A stretch of 64,000 nt of DNA. It comes from Pontibacter burrus. GTDB taxonomy: Bacteria > Bacteroidota > Bacteroidia > Cytophagales > Hymenobacteraceae. Below, one piece after another: positions 1 through 9,284 of the stretch; the stretch's first letter is position 1, and every line of letters starts with the position of its first letter. Where the stretch lies: positions 124,001-188,000 of the forward strand of contig NZ_JAAGWD010000006.1 of the NCBI RefSeq assembly GCF_010686685.1, given 5' to 3'. A model generated the notes under the pieces. That model was not told the origin of the DNA, ran no database searches, and was given only the letters and a program-made list of their open reading frames with translations. Both the position numbers and the translations under genes were made by a program.

Positions 1-1303
1 TACTACGCTGGTGCAGGCCATTCTGCATACGCTTAAAACGCAGAAGCGCCTGCTGGTTACTGCGCCATCCAACACGGCTGTAGATTTACTGACTGAAAAG
101 CTGGCCAATGAAGGCGTTAATGTGATCCGGATAGGTAATCCGTCGCGCGTGTCGGATGTGCTGCTGGAGCACACCCTGGATGCACAAATTATGGATCATA
201 AGGCTTATAAGGATCTGAAAACCGTGCGTAAAACGGCTGAGGAGTATAAGCGTATGGCCTTCCAGTATAAACGCAAGTTCGGACACGAGGAGCGCTTGCA
301 GCGCCAACTATACAAAGCGGAAAGCAACCGCCTGCTGGATGAAGCCGATAACATTGAACATTACATCACCGAAGACTTGCTGGAGAATGTGCAGGTAATT
401 ACCTGTACGCTGGTAGGAGCTGCCAATAAGGCTATCCGCCACCTGACTTATGACACTGTTTTTATAGACGAAGCTGCCCAGGCATTGGAGCCGGCATGCT
501 GGGTTCCTATTTCTCGCGCCAACAAGGTTGTATTAGCCGGCGACCATTGCCAGTTGCCGCCAACTGTAAAGTCTTACCTGGCCGAGCAGAAAGGGTTGGG
601 CAAGACTTTATTCGAGAAATGTATCGAGCGTCAGGCTAATGTTTCGGTGATGCTGAAAACGCAGTACCGTATGCACCACCACATCATGCAGTTCTCGAAC
701 GAGCAATTTTACAATGGCGAGCTAATGGCGCACGAAAGCGTACACAGCAGCGACCTGCATGGCTACGATACCTTTTTTAAACCCGGCATGGCCGTTGAAT
801 TTGTTGACACTGCCGGCTGTGGCTACAACGAAGTGGTAAATCCGGAAGCACAAAGCTCAGCGAACCCCGAAGAGGCAGATCTGTTACTGAACCACCTGCA
901 ATTGCTGCTGAAAGATTACGAGCAGGACGAAGAAGTGGCCCCGCTTAAGATTGGTGTAATTGCGCCGTATCGTGCTCAGATCAATTACCTGCAGGACCGC
1001 GTCGAGCACATGCCGCAACTGCACGAACTATACCAGAAACGTGAGCTATCAATTGGTACGGTAGACAGTTTCCAAGGGCAGGAACGCGACATTATCTATA
1101 TCAGCATGGTGCGCAGCAACGAAATCGGTGAGATCGGTTTCCTGAGTGATATCAGGCGCATGAACGTAGGCATGACCCGTGCTAAAAAGAAACTGGTTAT
1201 AGTTGGCGACAGCGCCACGCTTTCGCATCATCCGTTTTACGAAGCTTTCCTGAAGTACACCGAGCGCATAAATGCCTACCGTAGCGCCTGGGAGCTTACT
1301 TAG
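1..1303 (+). CDS. Superfamily 1 DNA/RNA helicase (UPF1/IGHMBP2-like), 5'-truncated by the window edge
   Basis: ATP-dependent helicase of the UPF1/IGHMBP2 type. The frame is open from base 2, where the first codons read TTLVQAI, the usual continuation of the Walker A motif, so the true start and the P-loop lie left of the window. Visible motifs are TAPSNTAVD (Ia), a DEAAQALEP Walker B, GDHCQLPPT (III), QYRMH (IV), VDSFQGQERD (V) and NVGMTRAKKKLVIVGD (VI). These cover both RecA-like domains. Bacteroidota homologues carry an N-terminal beta-barrel domain that cannot be seen here. Its cellular role is not established; DNA repair or RNA metabolism are usual guesses. The identity is secure at superfamily level. 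Confidence 0.93.
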   Translation, partial: TTLVQAILHTLKTQKRLLVTAPSNTAVDLLTEKLANEGVNVIRIGNPSRVSDVLLEHTLDAQIMDHKAYKDLKTVRKTAEEYKRMAFQYKRKFGHEERLQRQLYKAESNRLLDEADNIEHYITEDLLENVQVITCTLVGAANKAIRHLTYDTVFIDEAAQALEPACWVPISRANKVVLAGDHCQLPPTVKSYLAEQKGLGKTLFEKCIERQANVSVMLKTQYRMHHHIMQFSNEQFYNGELMAHESVHSSDLHGYDTFFKPGMAVEFVDTAGCGYNEVVNPEAQSSANPEEADLLLNHLQLLLKDYEQDEEVAPLKIGVIAPYRAQINYLQDRVEHMPQLHELYQKRELSIGTVDSFQGQERDIIYISMVRSNEIGEIGFLSDIRRMNVGMTRAKKKLVIVGDSATLSHHPFYEAFLKYTERINAYRSAWELT

Positions 1304-1387
1304 TGCCTGCCATAACCGATAAATTGAACCGAACGCTACAATTGCAAGTATAAATACTTACCTTGTCGGCACCAAACACATAAACAT

Positions 1388-1903
1388 ATGAAAATAGAAA
1401 AAAATAAGGTGGTAACACTCACCTATGAACTGAGAATACAGAACGAAAATGGTGAGCAGAGCCTGGTAGAAGTTGCCAATGAAGAGCAGCCAATGGCCTT
1501 TATCTTCGGCATGAGTGGTTTGCCAGATCAGTTTGAAGATAACCTGAACGGCCTGAGCGAAGGCGACAACTTCGAGTTTAAGCTGGATGCTGAAGAAGGC
1601 TACGGCGAATTTGACGAAAACGCTGTTGTGGAACTGCCTAAGAATGTGTTTGAAGTAGAAGGTGCTGTTCCGGATAACATGTTGGAAGTAGGCAACTTTA
1701 TACCCATGACCGATAGTGAAGGTAATCAGTTACAAGGCCGTGTAGCTAAAGTGTCTGACTCTGCCGTAACAATGGATTTTAACCACCCGCTTTCTGGTAA
1801 GGAGCTATACTTTAAAGGAAAAGTTTCGCAGGTACGTGAGGCTACGAAAGAAGAGTTAGATCATGGTCACGTGCATGGTCCGGGCGGCCATCACCATCAT
1901 TAA
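1388..1903 (+). CDS. slyD: FKBP-type peptidyl-prolyl cis-trans isomerase, SlyD family
   Basis: Cytosolic prolyl isomerase/chaperone of 171 residues. The N-terminal FKBP half has the SlyD signature (FIFGMSGLPDQFEDNLNGL), followed by an EGYGEFDENAVVELP segment leading into the insert-in-flap chaperone domain at roughly residues 70-125. The protein ends in a histidine-rich tail (HGHVHGPGGHHHH), as in SlyD proteins that bind nickel or zinc, so metal binding is likely. The gene lies 84 bases after the helicase and is followed at once by a strong hairpin terminator, so it is probably transcribed alone or as the last gene of a unit. Confidence 0.93.
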   Translation: MKIEKNKVVTLTYELRIQNENGEQSLVEVANEEQPMAFIFGMSGLPDQFEDNLNGLSEGDNFEFKLDAEEGYGEFDENAVVELPKNVFEVEGAVPDNMLEVGNFIPMTDSEGNQLQGRVAKVSDSAVTMDFNHPLSGKELYFKGKVSQVREATKEELDHGHVHGPGGHHHH

Positions 1904-1925
1904 TAGTATCTGAACATTCGTTCCT

Positions 1926-1957
1926 AAAGCAGCATAGGTAATTCTTATGCTGCTTTT
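1926..1957 (+). terminator. Rho-independent terminator of slyD
   Basis: An 11-bp perfect stem AAAGCAGCATA / TATGCTGCTTT with a 9-base loop, followed by a T run, starts 22 bases after the slyD stop. Confidence 0.9.
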
Positions 1958-1975
1958 TTGTTTATATTTCTTCGA

Positions 1976-2530
1976 TTTGTCATCCTGAGTATTCTTGAGA
2001 CGAGAGTCGAAGAGAGCCAGTATAGTTGTGAAGGATCTTATGTGTCCATTACATTATTTTCATTTCGAATACAGTGAGGAATCTATTTCAAACTATAGTT
2101 GAAGCTATTATTCTATAGTAGGCTATAATTGGCATTGGACACAAGCAGTTCGTACTATAGTTTCTTTTTATCCTGGGAGCTCTACCAGCCTATCGTTTTA
2201 TAGTTGCTTTGGTGCGCTCACGGCCGCGAGGCCTCGTCTTTGGGCATCGCGCGGTGTACATTCCTTTTGCTCCTACGTCGCAATGCCTTGCGGCACCAGA
2301 AATCTACAAGGCGCTCAACCCAAAGACTGAAATCAATCAATAGCTAATCTATAGTTTAATGAACAGCTGTAGTTGCATCGCTTTTCCGTGGTAGTAGTTT
2401 CGTGGGGCAGGCGGCGCCTGCCTGTTCGTGGATTGTGACTATAGAACTATAGCAACAGCAAAATTCCCCTCTCGGGAGGGGCAGGGGTGGGTTGATTGGC
2501 AACTATAGAACTACAGCTCAAACTAGAGCA
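1976..2530. repeat. Mosaic intergenic repeat, copy 1 (inverted partner near 13330-13820)
   Basis: This gene-free stretch between slyD and the ACP phosphodiesterase is built from repeat modules. It opens with a TGTCATCCTGA-type module common in Bacteroidota intergenic DNA. A TTTCGAA...GTGAGGAATCT module follows, and then a core that matches the reverse complement of about 13330-13820 over roughly 470 bases with many substitutions. The core carries GTCTTTGGG (2236-2244) and its complement CCCAAAGAC (2319-2327), so it could fold as one long stem. A module with CCCCTCTCGGGAGGGG closes it. At least six CTATAG palindromes lie inside. No convincing gene is visible. Confidence 0.8.
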
Positions 2531-2633
2531 CTATCAGAAAACTTCCCTCTTTCGACTACAGAGAACGGGAGTTCAAAAGTAGCGCTGAGTGGTTAGTGTT
2601 GGTTCGACCTGCAGCAACTATAGTACTAAAGCT

Positions 2634-3227
2634 TTAACGCTTCAATAACTCGGTTTTCACCCCTTCTACATAAATTACTAACTCCGGGAAAAAGGCTTCG
2701 AAATCCTGCTGGTACAAACTATAGTTTAAGGCGAGCTCCTCTCCTGCCGTTTCCATGTTCGACTCGAAACTGGTGCGTCTGCTAAGGCCAGTTAAGGCAC
2801 GGCTGATCCCTTCAATTTCTGCATAACCGAGCAACCAGTTCTGCTCCTTCATATACGGGAAAAAGTGCTGCACTTTAGCCGGCAAGGCTGGCAGATAGCT
2901 GTTTATCAAACTATAGGTCCGGTCGGTGTAACTTTCTAGCGTTTCGTTGGCATATTGCTCAAAACTTGTGGCCAGAAAATGGTCGTAAAACAGGTCTGCT
3001 ACAACCGGGGCATATTTTTTATATTTTTCTCTGAGGCGGGCTTTGGTTTCGGCAACAATGGGGTGCGTGTCGGTGAAGCTGTCGATAAACCGGTGCAGGT
3101 AAATGCCGCGCGCAATACCGGAACTATAGTTGGCAGCCTGTTTCCCTTTAACAGCATCTGCAATAAAGTTACCGAGCATCAGTTCTTCGTTGTTACCGGA
3201 CAAGTATAAATGGGCGAGATAATTCAA
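2634..3227 (-). CDS. Acyl carrier protein phosphodiesterase (AcpH/DUF479 family)
   Basis: A 197-residue protein predicted to remove 4'-phosphopantetheine from holo-ACP. The N-terminus MNYLAHLYLSGNNEELMLGN and the downstream GNFIADAVKG, YLHRFIDSFTDTHP and FYDHFLA segments are typical of the family, which uses a metal-dependent HD-like fold. The start is TTG at 3227; it is preferred because family members begin exactly at MNYLAHLYL and no ATG lies nearby. It stands alone on the minus strand, divergent from the next gene. Several CTATAG palindromes fall inside, one encoding the NYS of AANYSSG. Function is inferred from the family. Confidence 0.85.
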   Translation of the reverse strand: MNYLAHLYLSGNNEELMLGNFIADAVKGKQAANYSSGIARGIYLHRFIDSFTDTHPIVAETKARLREKYKKYAPVVADLFYDHFLATSFEQYANETLESYTDRTYSLINSYLPALPAKVQHFFPYMKEQNWLLGYAEIEGISRALTGLSRRTSFESNMETAGEELALNYSLYQQDFEAFFPELVIYVEGVKTELLKR

Positions 3228-3357
3228 ATCAATAGAAATTAATATTGTACTTCAAACAACTTATACTGCGCTTTGTTCTAAAGGTATAAACTATAGGCTA
3301 TAAACCCTTTGTATTTAAGGCGCGTAAGCAAAACACAATTACAACAAACATAAAACT

Positions 3358-3852
3358 ATGAGCAACGACCAGAAAACCGACTTACAGAAACTGATAGATA
3401 AGATCAAAAATATTGATACGGCCATGATGACCACTGCCGATGATGAGGGCAGCCTGCGAAGCCGGCCGATGCGCAACATGCAGATAAAAGAGGATGGCGT
3501 GATCTGGTTCTTTACTGGATACGAATCCGAAAAAACACACGAACTGCAGAAAGACGCACATGTGAACCTGAGCTATGCCAAGCCCGACGATCAGTTATAC
3601 GTTTCGGTGTCGGGCAGAGCAGTTGTAAGCAGAGACAAGGCTAAGATAGACGAATTATGGAATCCGGCGCTGAAAGCCTGGTTTCCAGAAGGAAAAGAAG
3701 ATCCAAACATCGGTTTAATTAAAGTGACGATAGACAAAGCCGAATACTGGGACTCACCGAGCAGCGCCATGGTACATTTATATGGTGTGGTAAAAGCTGC
3801 CATTACCGGCGAGCGTGCCGACCCGGGTGAAAACAAAAAGATCAACCTGTAA
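3358..3852 (+). CDS. Pyridoxamine 5'-phosphate oxidase family protein (general stress protein 26-like)
   Basis: A 164-residue split-barrel flavin-binding protein. The MMTTADDEGSLRSRPM segment, IWFFTGYESEKTHELQKDAHVNLSYAKP and the closing WDSPSSAMVHLYGVVKAAITGE match the general stress protein 26 subgroup rather than true PdxH, which is longer and acts in vitamin B6 synthesis. Members bind FMN or F420-type flavins, and their substrates are mostly unknown. The ATG start is preceded by an A-rich leader. It is a single gene between two unrelated neighbours. Confidence 0.85.
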   Translation: MSNDQKTDLQKLIDKIKNIDTAMMTTADDEGSLRSRPMRNMQIKEDGVIWFFTGYESEKTHELQKDAHVNLSYAKPDDQLYVSVSGRAVVSRDKAKIDELWNPALKAWFPEGKEDPNIGLIKVTIDKAEYWDSPSSAMVHLYGVVKAAITGERADPGENKKINL

Positions 3853-3983
3853 GTATAAAAGAATACCTATAGCTTGAAAGCAACACCTGCCTTACTCCCG
3901 TTTGGCAGGTGTTTTTTTGCGTTTCATTTCGCATTTATTACCTTACTTACATTTAGTCACCAGGCACAAACAACTATATTCCT

Positions 3984-4718
3984 TTGCAGCCAACTATAGC
4001 TTCTTCTCCCCGACTCACCACGCTCACTTTGTTTGGCATAAAAAAAGGCCACATGCGTTGGGGACTGGCACAAATGGGTACATCTGGTTCTGAGCTGGCA
4101 AAAATACCCGGTTTGCTGTTTTATAAGTTATTGGGCAGCGGACGCGGCAGAGGCTTCAGTATAAAACCAAACTTTTACCGATACGGACTCATTTGTACCT
4201 GGGAAAGTGAATTTGCTGCTGAGGATTTTTTCAATAATTCTGGTCTGATGCAGGAATACAGAGAGCACACCTTTGAAAGCTGGACCTGCTATATGCAACC
4301 CATGCAAAGCCACGGACAATGGGACAAACAGGAACCTTTTTCGCCTATAGTTTCAGAAAAGAATTGTTCCGGCCCTATAGCGGTGCTAACACGGGCAAGT
4401 ATTAACCTACGGGCCCTGCCTAATTTCTGGCGGTTTGTGCCGCAGTCAAGTAAGGCGCTGGATGATGCCGCAGGCCTGATCTGCTCGATTGGCTTAGGAG
4501 AATTGCCGTTAGTTCGTCAGGCTACGTTTAGCATCTGGGAATCGGCGGAGGCTATGAAGAATTACGCTTACCGCAACCCCAAACACCAGGAAGTGATCAA
4601 AAGAACCCGATCTGAAAACTGGTACTCCGAAGAGTTGTTTGCCCGCTTTATAGTTACCAGAACCGAAGGCAGCTGGAATGGCACCGACCCGCTTAAAACA
4701 ACTATAGCTCAACTATAG
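3984..4718 (+). CDS. Spheroidene monooxygenase (CrtA)-like protein
   Basis: About 244 residues. The segments LTTLTLFGIKKGHMRWGLAQMG, KLLGSGRGRGFS, RYGLICTWE and the C-terminal NPKHQEVIKRTRSENWYSEELFARF are those of CrtA-type carotenoid oxygenases, which hydroxylate or ketolate carotenoids at C2. No other carotenoid gene is in the window, so the substrate is unknown. The start is uncertain: TTG at 3984 keeps the conserved N-terminal strand, while the first ATG, near 4053, would cut into it. The last codons ACT ATA GCT CAA CTA TAG contain two overlapping copies of the CTATAG palindrome, and the second supplies the stop codon. It is convergent with the DUF1003 gene with 2 bases between the stops. 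Confidence 0.75.
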   Translation: MQPTIASSPRLTTLTLFGIKKGHMRWGLAQMGTSGSELAKIPGLLFYKLLGSGRGRGFSIKPNFYRYGLICTWESEFAAEDFFNNSGLMQEYREHTFESWTCYMQPMQSHGQWDKQEPFSPIVSEKNCSGPIAVLTRASINLRALPNFWRFVPQSSKALDDAAGLICSIGLGELPLVRQATFSIWESAEAMKNYAYRNPKHQEVIKRTRSENWYSEELFARFIVTRTEGSWNGTDPLKTTIAQL

Positions 4719-4720
4719 CA

Positions 4721-5431
4721 TCAGCGCTTAAACCGGGCCATAATATCTTCCAGCAGGTCTACCTGTATTTGTTGTATCTCTATCAGGCGCTGGTTCTGGT
4801 TGATGATCAGGTGATCTATTTTTTCGTGCAGCAACCGTATCTCCAGTTCCGCTTTCAGGTTTACCTGGTAATCATATTCCGAGCGCTGCCGGTCTTTTGC
4901 CTCTTTCCGGTTCTGGCTCATCATAATAATAGGCGCCTGTATAGCTGCCAGGCAGGAAAGTATCAGGTTTAAGAGAATAAAAGGATAAGGATCGAATGGC
5001 CGGGTGGCTACAAAATATACATTAACAGCCATCCAAAGGAAAAGGAAAGAAAAGAAGATCAGAATAAACGTCCAGCTGCCGCCAAATGCAGCAATCTTAT
5101 CTGATACCCGCTCTCCTAATGTCAGTTTATCAGTTAGCTCTGTTTCGATGTTAGAAGACAGGACTTCATGTTCGTTTATGCTCTGGATCACCTCTTTTTC
5201 CAGTTCCGACAGTTCGCCCAGCTCTTTCGTGAGCATGTTTTCTAAGTACTTATTGCGGTACTGGTTTAGAACAGTCACAGAAATCAAACCCTTCTCATCA
5301 AAATCAGGATGATCTGCCTTGATAAGGTCCAGAATGTTTTTGCGTATGCCTGTGCCTGTGACCAGTTGCTGCATGGGCAGATGTTTCCCGGTAACCTGAC
5401 ATAAGCCGGTGCTGTTACGATGTGCTTTCAT
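4721..5431 (-). CDS. DUF1003 domain membrane protein
   Basis: A 236-residue protein. An N-terminal segment (residues 1-100) contains short CxxC-less motifs such as CQVTGKHLPMQQLV. It is followed by the DUF1003 core with two membrane helices, FILIFFSFLFLWMAVNVYFV and FILLNLILSCLAAIQAPIIM, and then MSQNRKEAKDRQRSEYDYQVNLKAE, the family signature, with a C-terminal coiled coil. Function is unknown. It lies tail to tail with the CrtA-like gene. The family identification is strong from the MMSQNRKEAKDR motif. Confidence 0.85.
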   Translation of the reverse strand: MKAHRNSTGLCQVTGKHLPMQQLVTGTGIRKNILDLIKADHPDFDEKGLISVTVLNQYRNKYLENMLTKELGELSELEKEVIQSINEHEVLSSNIETELTDKLTLGERVSDKIAAFGGSWTFILIFFSFLFLWMAVNVYFVATRPFDPYPFILLNLILSCLAAIQAPIIMMSQNRKEAKDRQRSEYDYQVNLKAELEIRLLHEKIDHLIINQNQRLIEIQQIQVDLLEDIMARFKR

Positions 5432-5493
5432 AAGGTATATTGCTTCACCTTATGTAGCCATACGCATAGGAGCTTTAATCGGTAAACTATAGT

Positions 5494-6150
5494 TTATTTA
5501 AACTGTTTATTGATCTGCTCTAGAGCGTTCTCGATCAGTTTGCTCATAGCTTCGTAGGTGCGGTAGCCACGGCTCAGCAAATTTACTTCATGGCCATTCA
5601 GGATATATACGCTTGGGAAAGCTACTGCCTGCAAATGGCGCGCAATCACAAAATCCTGCTGGCTTTTGGCAAGCATGTCTTCTGAGCTGAACTTCTCCAG
5701 AAAAGCATCCTCTTCAATTCCAAACGTACTTGCTATTTCGGCCAGCACAGTTGGGTTGGTTACATCATTGTTACCGGCATAAAAAGCGGTCTGTACTTTC
5801 TCAGCCATCTCCAGCTCTGCTTCCGGTTTCAGGTAACGCACGGTAATAACCGCGCGACAGGCAGGCTCGGTGTTATAGATAAAATCCGTTCTGTCGAAGA
5901 AACTATAGTTGAAAGGCTGGTTGGTTACCTGCTCCACGTCCTGCCAGTGCTGTTTTGTTTTGGCAATATTCTCGGCATCCATCGGCTCTGTATTGGCCCG
6001 CAATCCGCCCAGCACCAGTTTAAAATTCAGTTTGCCTTCCTGCTCCTGTTTTATGCGATGAAATACCGGCGCAAAACCGTAGCACCACGAACACATTGGG
6101 TCCATTACATAGATCAGGTGCGGCACATCCAGCAGATCGTATTTTTCCAT
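5494..6150 (-). CDS. DsbA family protein (thioredoxin-fold oxidoreductase, FrnE-like)
   Basis: 218 residues with a DPMCSWCYGFAPVF active site (Cys20-Ser-Trp-Cys23) at the end of the first strand. A helical insertion follows, then a cis-Pro loop (AFPSVYIL) near residue 180. This is the DsbA/2-hydroxychromene-2-carboxylate isomerase superfamily. No signal peptide is visible, so a cytoplasmic thiol-disulfide role is more likely than periplasmic disulfide formation. It is separated from leuS by an AT-rich repeat region and transcribed away from it. Confidence 0.87.
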   Translation of the reverse strand: MEKYDLLDVPHLIYVMDPMCSWCYGFAPVFHRIKQEQEGKLNFKLVLGGLRANTEPMDAENIAKTKQHWQDVEQVTNQPFNYSFFDRTDFIYNTEPACRAVITVRYLKPEAELEMAEKVQTAFYAGNNDVTNPTVLAEIASTFGIEEDAFLEKFSSEDMLAKSQQDFVIARHLQAVAFPSVYILNGHEVNLLSRGYRTYEAMSKLIENALEQINKQFK

Positions 6151-6340
6151 TTCTATAGTTCAATAGTAAAGCTGCAAAGTTACTATTGATTGTTGAATTG
6201 TTAAATTGTTGATGGCTGAATATAGTTTGGAGCCCAAATAGCCATTTAACCTTCAGCCATTTAAACATTTAACTAGTAAACCATCCAACAATTTAGCCAT
6301 TTAACAATCCAACAATTGACAATTAACAATTAACTTAGCG
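6151..6340. repeat. AT-rich simple intergenic repeat (AACAATT / CCATTTAAC words)
   Basis: The gap between the DsbA-family gene and leuS is filled with near-repeats of TTGTTGAATTGTTAAATTG on one side and CATTTAAC, CCAACAATTTAGCC, AACAATTGACAATTAAC on the other, so the two halves are partly complementary. Similar word clusters recur near 47110-47212. These are common in Bacteroidota genomes and have no known function. Confidence 0.6.
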
Positions 6341-6375
6341 GTTTAGGAAAGATTAAAGCGAATACACGATAAACT

Positions 6376-9141
6376 ATGTCAGAGTATAATTTCAATCAGA
6401 TTGAGAAAAAATGGCAGCGTTACTGGGAAGAGAACCAGACGTTTAAAGCCAACGAAAGCAACGATAAACCAAAGTACTACGCCCTGGATATGTTCCCGTA
6501 TCCGTCTGGCGCCGGCCTGCACGTTGGTCACCCGCTTGGTTACATTGCTTCTGATATAGTGAGCCGTTATAAGCGCCTGAAAGGATTTAACGTGCTGCAT
6601 CCGATGGGTTTCGACTCATTTGGTTTGCCAGCCGAGCAATACGCGATACAAACTGGTCAGCACCCAGCTATTACTACCGAGCAGAACATTGCGCGCTACG
6701 TAGAGCAGCTGAAAAACATTGGTTTTTCTTTTGACTGGGAACGCGAAGTGCGTACCTCCGATCCGAGCTACTATAAGTGGACGCAGTGGATCTTTATGCA
6801 GCTGTTCAACAGCTACTACAACTATAGCTCAAACAAAGCTGAAACGATTGATAAGCTGATAGCAGAGTTTGAAGCCAACGGTAACGCCAATATAAACGCT
6901 GCCTGTGACGAAGACACTCCTGCTTTTACTGCCGCAGAGTGGAATGCCATGAATAATCAGCAGCAGGCCGAAATGCTTTTAAAATACAGACTGACTTACG
7001 TTGCTGAAGCAGTTGTAAACTGGTGTCCTGCGCTGGGAACGGTACTGGCAAACGACGAAGTTGTTGGAGGTGTATCGGAGCGTGGCGGTTACCCGGTGGA
7101 GCGCAAGAAAATGCGCCAGTGGATGATGCGTATCACAGCCTATGCCGAGCGCTTACTGCAAGGCCTGGAAGAAATTGACTGGCCGGAGCCGGTAAAAGAA
7201 ATGCAGCGTAACTGGATTGGTAAATCAGTTGGTGCCGAGCTGGATTTTGCCATTGAAGGCCACGGTCATATTAAAGTATTCACAACCCGTATTGATACCA
7301 TTTTCGGGGCTTCGTTTGTAGTGCTTGCACCAGAGCATGACCTGGTTGCGCAGATCACCACAGACGAGCAGCGTGCTATAGTTGAAGACTATGTAAACGT
7401 AGCCAAAAACCGTTCGGAGCGCGAACGTATGACGGACGTTAAAACCGTAAGCGGTGTGTTTACCGGTGCCTATGCTATTAACCCGATTTCAGAAGAGCGC
7501 GTGCCGATCTGGATTGCCGATTATGTGCTGGCAGGTTATGGTACGGGTGCCGTAATGGCCGTTCCGGGTCACGACTCGCGTGACTATGCATTTGCCAAGC
7601 ACTTTAACTTGCCTATAAAAGAAGTGGTTGCTGGTGGTAACTTAGCAGAAGAAGCCTATGCAGCTAAAGAAGGTAAAATCATCAACTCCGGTTTCATGAA
7701 CGGATTAAATGTGAAAGATGCCATAAAAGCTGGTATTGCTAAAGCTGAAGAACTGGGCGTTGGTAAAGGCCGCGTGCAGTACCGTATGCGTGATGCTGTG
7801 TTCAGCCGTCAGCGTTACTGGGGCGAGCCGGTGCCGGTTTACTTTAAAGATTGTATTCCGCACTTACTGAAAGACGAAGAGTTGCCACTGGAGTTACCTA
7901 AAATTGATGCTTACCTGCCAACTGAAACCGGTGAACCGCCACTTGGCCGCGCCGTGGACTGGAAGTACGATAATCAGTATGAGTATGAGCTGAGCACTAT
8001 GCCGGGTTGGGCGGGAAGCAGCTGGTACTGGTACCGCTACATGGACCCGCAAAACAACAGCGAGTTTGCAGCTAAGAATAAGATCGACTACTGGCGCAAT
8101 GTAGACCTTTACATTGGTGGTTCAGAGCACGCAACCGGTCACCTGCTCTACTCCCGCTTCTGGAACAAATTTATGTTCGACCTGGGCTTAGTGGTAGAAG
8201 AAGAGCCTTTCAAGAAGCTCATCAACCAGGGCATGATTCAGGGCCGATCAAATTTCGTGTATCGCATCAATGGAACTAACAAGTATGTTTCTTATGGCCT
8301 GAAAGATCAGTATGAGACAACCCAGCTGCACGTAGACGTTAACATTGTAGAGAACGATGTGCTGGACCTGGAAGCTTTCAAAGCCTGGAGACCAGAGAAT
8401 GCCGATGCAGAATTTGTGCTGGAAGATAACAAATATAATGTAGGCGTCGAGATCGAGAAAATGTCGAAGTCGAAGTACAACGTGGTGAACCCAGATGACC
8501 TGGTGGAGAGAATGGGTGCCGACACGCTGCGTATGTACGAGATGTTCCTGGGGCCTCTGGAGCAGTTCAAGCCATGGAATACCAACGGCATGGACGGCGT
8601 GCACAAGTTCCTGAAGAAATACTGGAAGCTCTTCCACGACAAAGACGGTAATTTTATAGTTAGCGATGAGCAACCAACCGCCGAAGAACTCAAACTGCTG
8701 CACAAAACGATCAAAAAAGTAGAAGATGACATCGAGCGTTTCTCGTTCAACACGTCGGTTCCTACGTTCATGATCTGTGTGAATGAGCTAAGCCAGCTGA
8801 AGTCGAACAAGCGTGCCATTCTGGAGCCGTTAACGATTCTGTTATCGTCTTACGCGCCACACATTACCGAAGAGATCTGGAAAAAACTGGGGCACAGCGA
8901 AAGTATCAGTTACGCAGCCTTCCCTGAGTTTAAGGAAGAGTACCTGGTAGAGAACACGTTTGAGTACCCGGTATCAGTAAACGGTAAGACCCGTGCCAAG
9001 ATGACATTTGCGCTGGATGCTGCACGCGAAGACATGGAGAAAGCTGTACTAGCGGATGAGCAGGTAACGAAGTTTTTTGATGGAAAAGCACCAAAGAAAG
9101 TTATTATAGTACCTAACAAAATTATCAACGTGGTAGTATAA
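6376..9141 (+). CDS. leuS: Leucyl-tRNA synthetase
   Basis: Class I aminoacyl-tRNA synthetase, 921 residues, charging tRNA-Leu in the cytosol. The HIGH-type motif HVGHP is at residues 49-53, after PYPSGAGL, and KMSKS is at 695-699. The middle holds the CP1 editing domain ([21 protein letters not shown], and [19 protein letters not shown]) that clears mischarged Ile/Met. An [17 protein letters not shown] stretch follows the editing domain. The ATG start gives the family N-terminus. A strong terminator follows, so it is likely monocistronic. CTATAG palindromes are nearly absent beyond the first 340 codons. Confidence 0.98.
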   Translation: MSEYNFNQIEKKWQRYWEENQTFKANESNDKPKYYALDMFPYPSGAGLHVGHPLGYIASDIVSRYKRLKGFNVLHPMGFDSFGLPAEQYAIQTGQHPAITTEQNIARYVEQLKNIGFSFDWEREVRTSDPSYYKWTQWIFMQLFNSYYNYSSNKAETIDKLIAEFEANGNANINAACDEDTPAFTAAEWNAMNNQQQAEMLLKYRLTYVAEAVVNWCPALGTVLANDEVVGGVSERGGYPVERKKMRQWMMRITAYAERLLQGLEEIDWPEPVKEMQRNWIGKSVGAELDFAIEGHGHIKVFTTRIDTIFGASFVVLAPEHDLVAQITTDEQRAIVEDYVNVAKNRSERERMTDVKTVSGVFTGAYAINPISEERVPIWIADYVLAGYGTGAVMAVPGHDSRDYAFAKHFNLPIKEVVAGGNLAEEAYAAKEGKIINSGFMNGLNVKDAIKAGIAKAEELGVGKGRVQYRMRDAVFSRQRYWGEPVPVYFKDCIPHLLKDEELPLELPKIDAYLPTETGEPPLGRAVDWKYDNQYEYELSTMPGWAGSSWYWYRYMDPQNNSEFAAKNKIDYWRNVDLYIGGSEHATGHLLYSRFWNKFMFDLGLVVEEEPFKKLINQGMIQGRSNFVYRINGTNKYVSYGLKDQYETTQLHVDVNIVENDVLDLEAFKAWRPENADAEFVLEDNKYNVGVEIEKMSKSKYNVVNPDDLVERMGADTLRMYEMFLGPLEQFKPWNTNGMDGVHKFLKKYWKLFHDKDGNFIVSDEQPTAEELKLLHKTIKKVEDDIERFSFNTSVPTFMICVNELSQLKSNKRAILEPLTILLSSYAPHITEEIWKKLGHSESISYAAFPEFKEEYLVENTFEYPVSVNGKTRAKMTFALDAAREDMEKAVLADEQVTKFFDGKAPKKVIIVPNKIINVVV

Positions 9142-9170
9142 GAGAACTCCATTTTACCAACTAACTTTTT

Positions 9171-9204
9171 AAAAGCCGCCAGCAACCCATCCTGGCGGCT
9201 TTTG
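9171..9204 (+). terminator. Rho-independent terminator of leuS
   Basis: Perfect stem AAAAGCCGCCAG / CTGGCGGCTTTT with a 9-base loop, 30 bases after the leuS stop. The trailing U tract is formed mostly by the stem end. Confidence 0.88.
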
Positions 9205-9284
9205 CATTTCAGGCAACTATCTTTTGAGCAACAAAAAAGGGGGCCTGTTTCCACTACCACCCTTTTGCTATAGTATAGGTTAGT

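Noticed and set aside
11-1303. Complete helicase gene starting at GTG 11
   Set aside because: The open frame continues to the left edge with Walker A residues, so position 11 is internal.
1960-2633. Insertion sequence remnant
   Set aside because: No transposase frame, target-site duplication or defined terminal repeats were found; the region looks like a mosaic of intergenic repeats.
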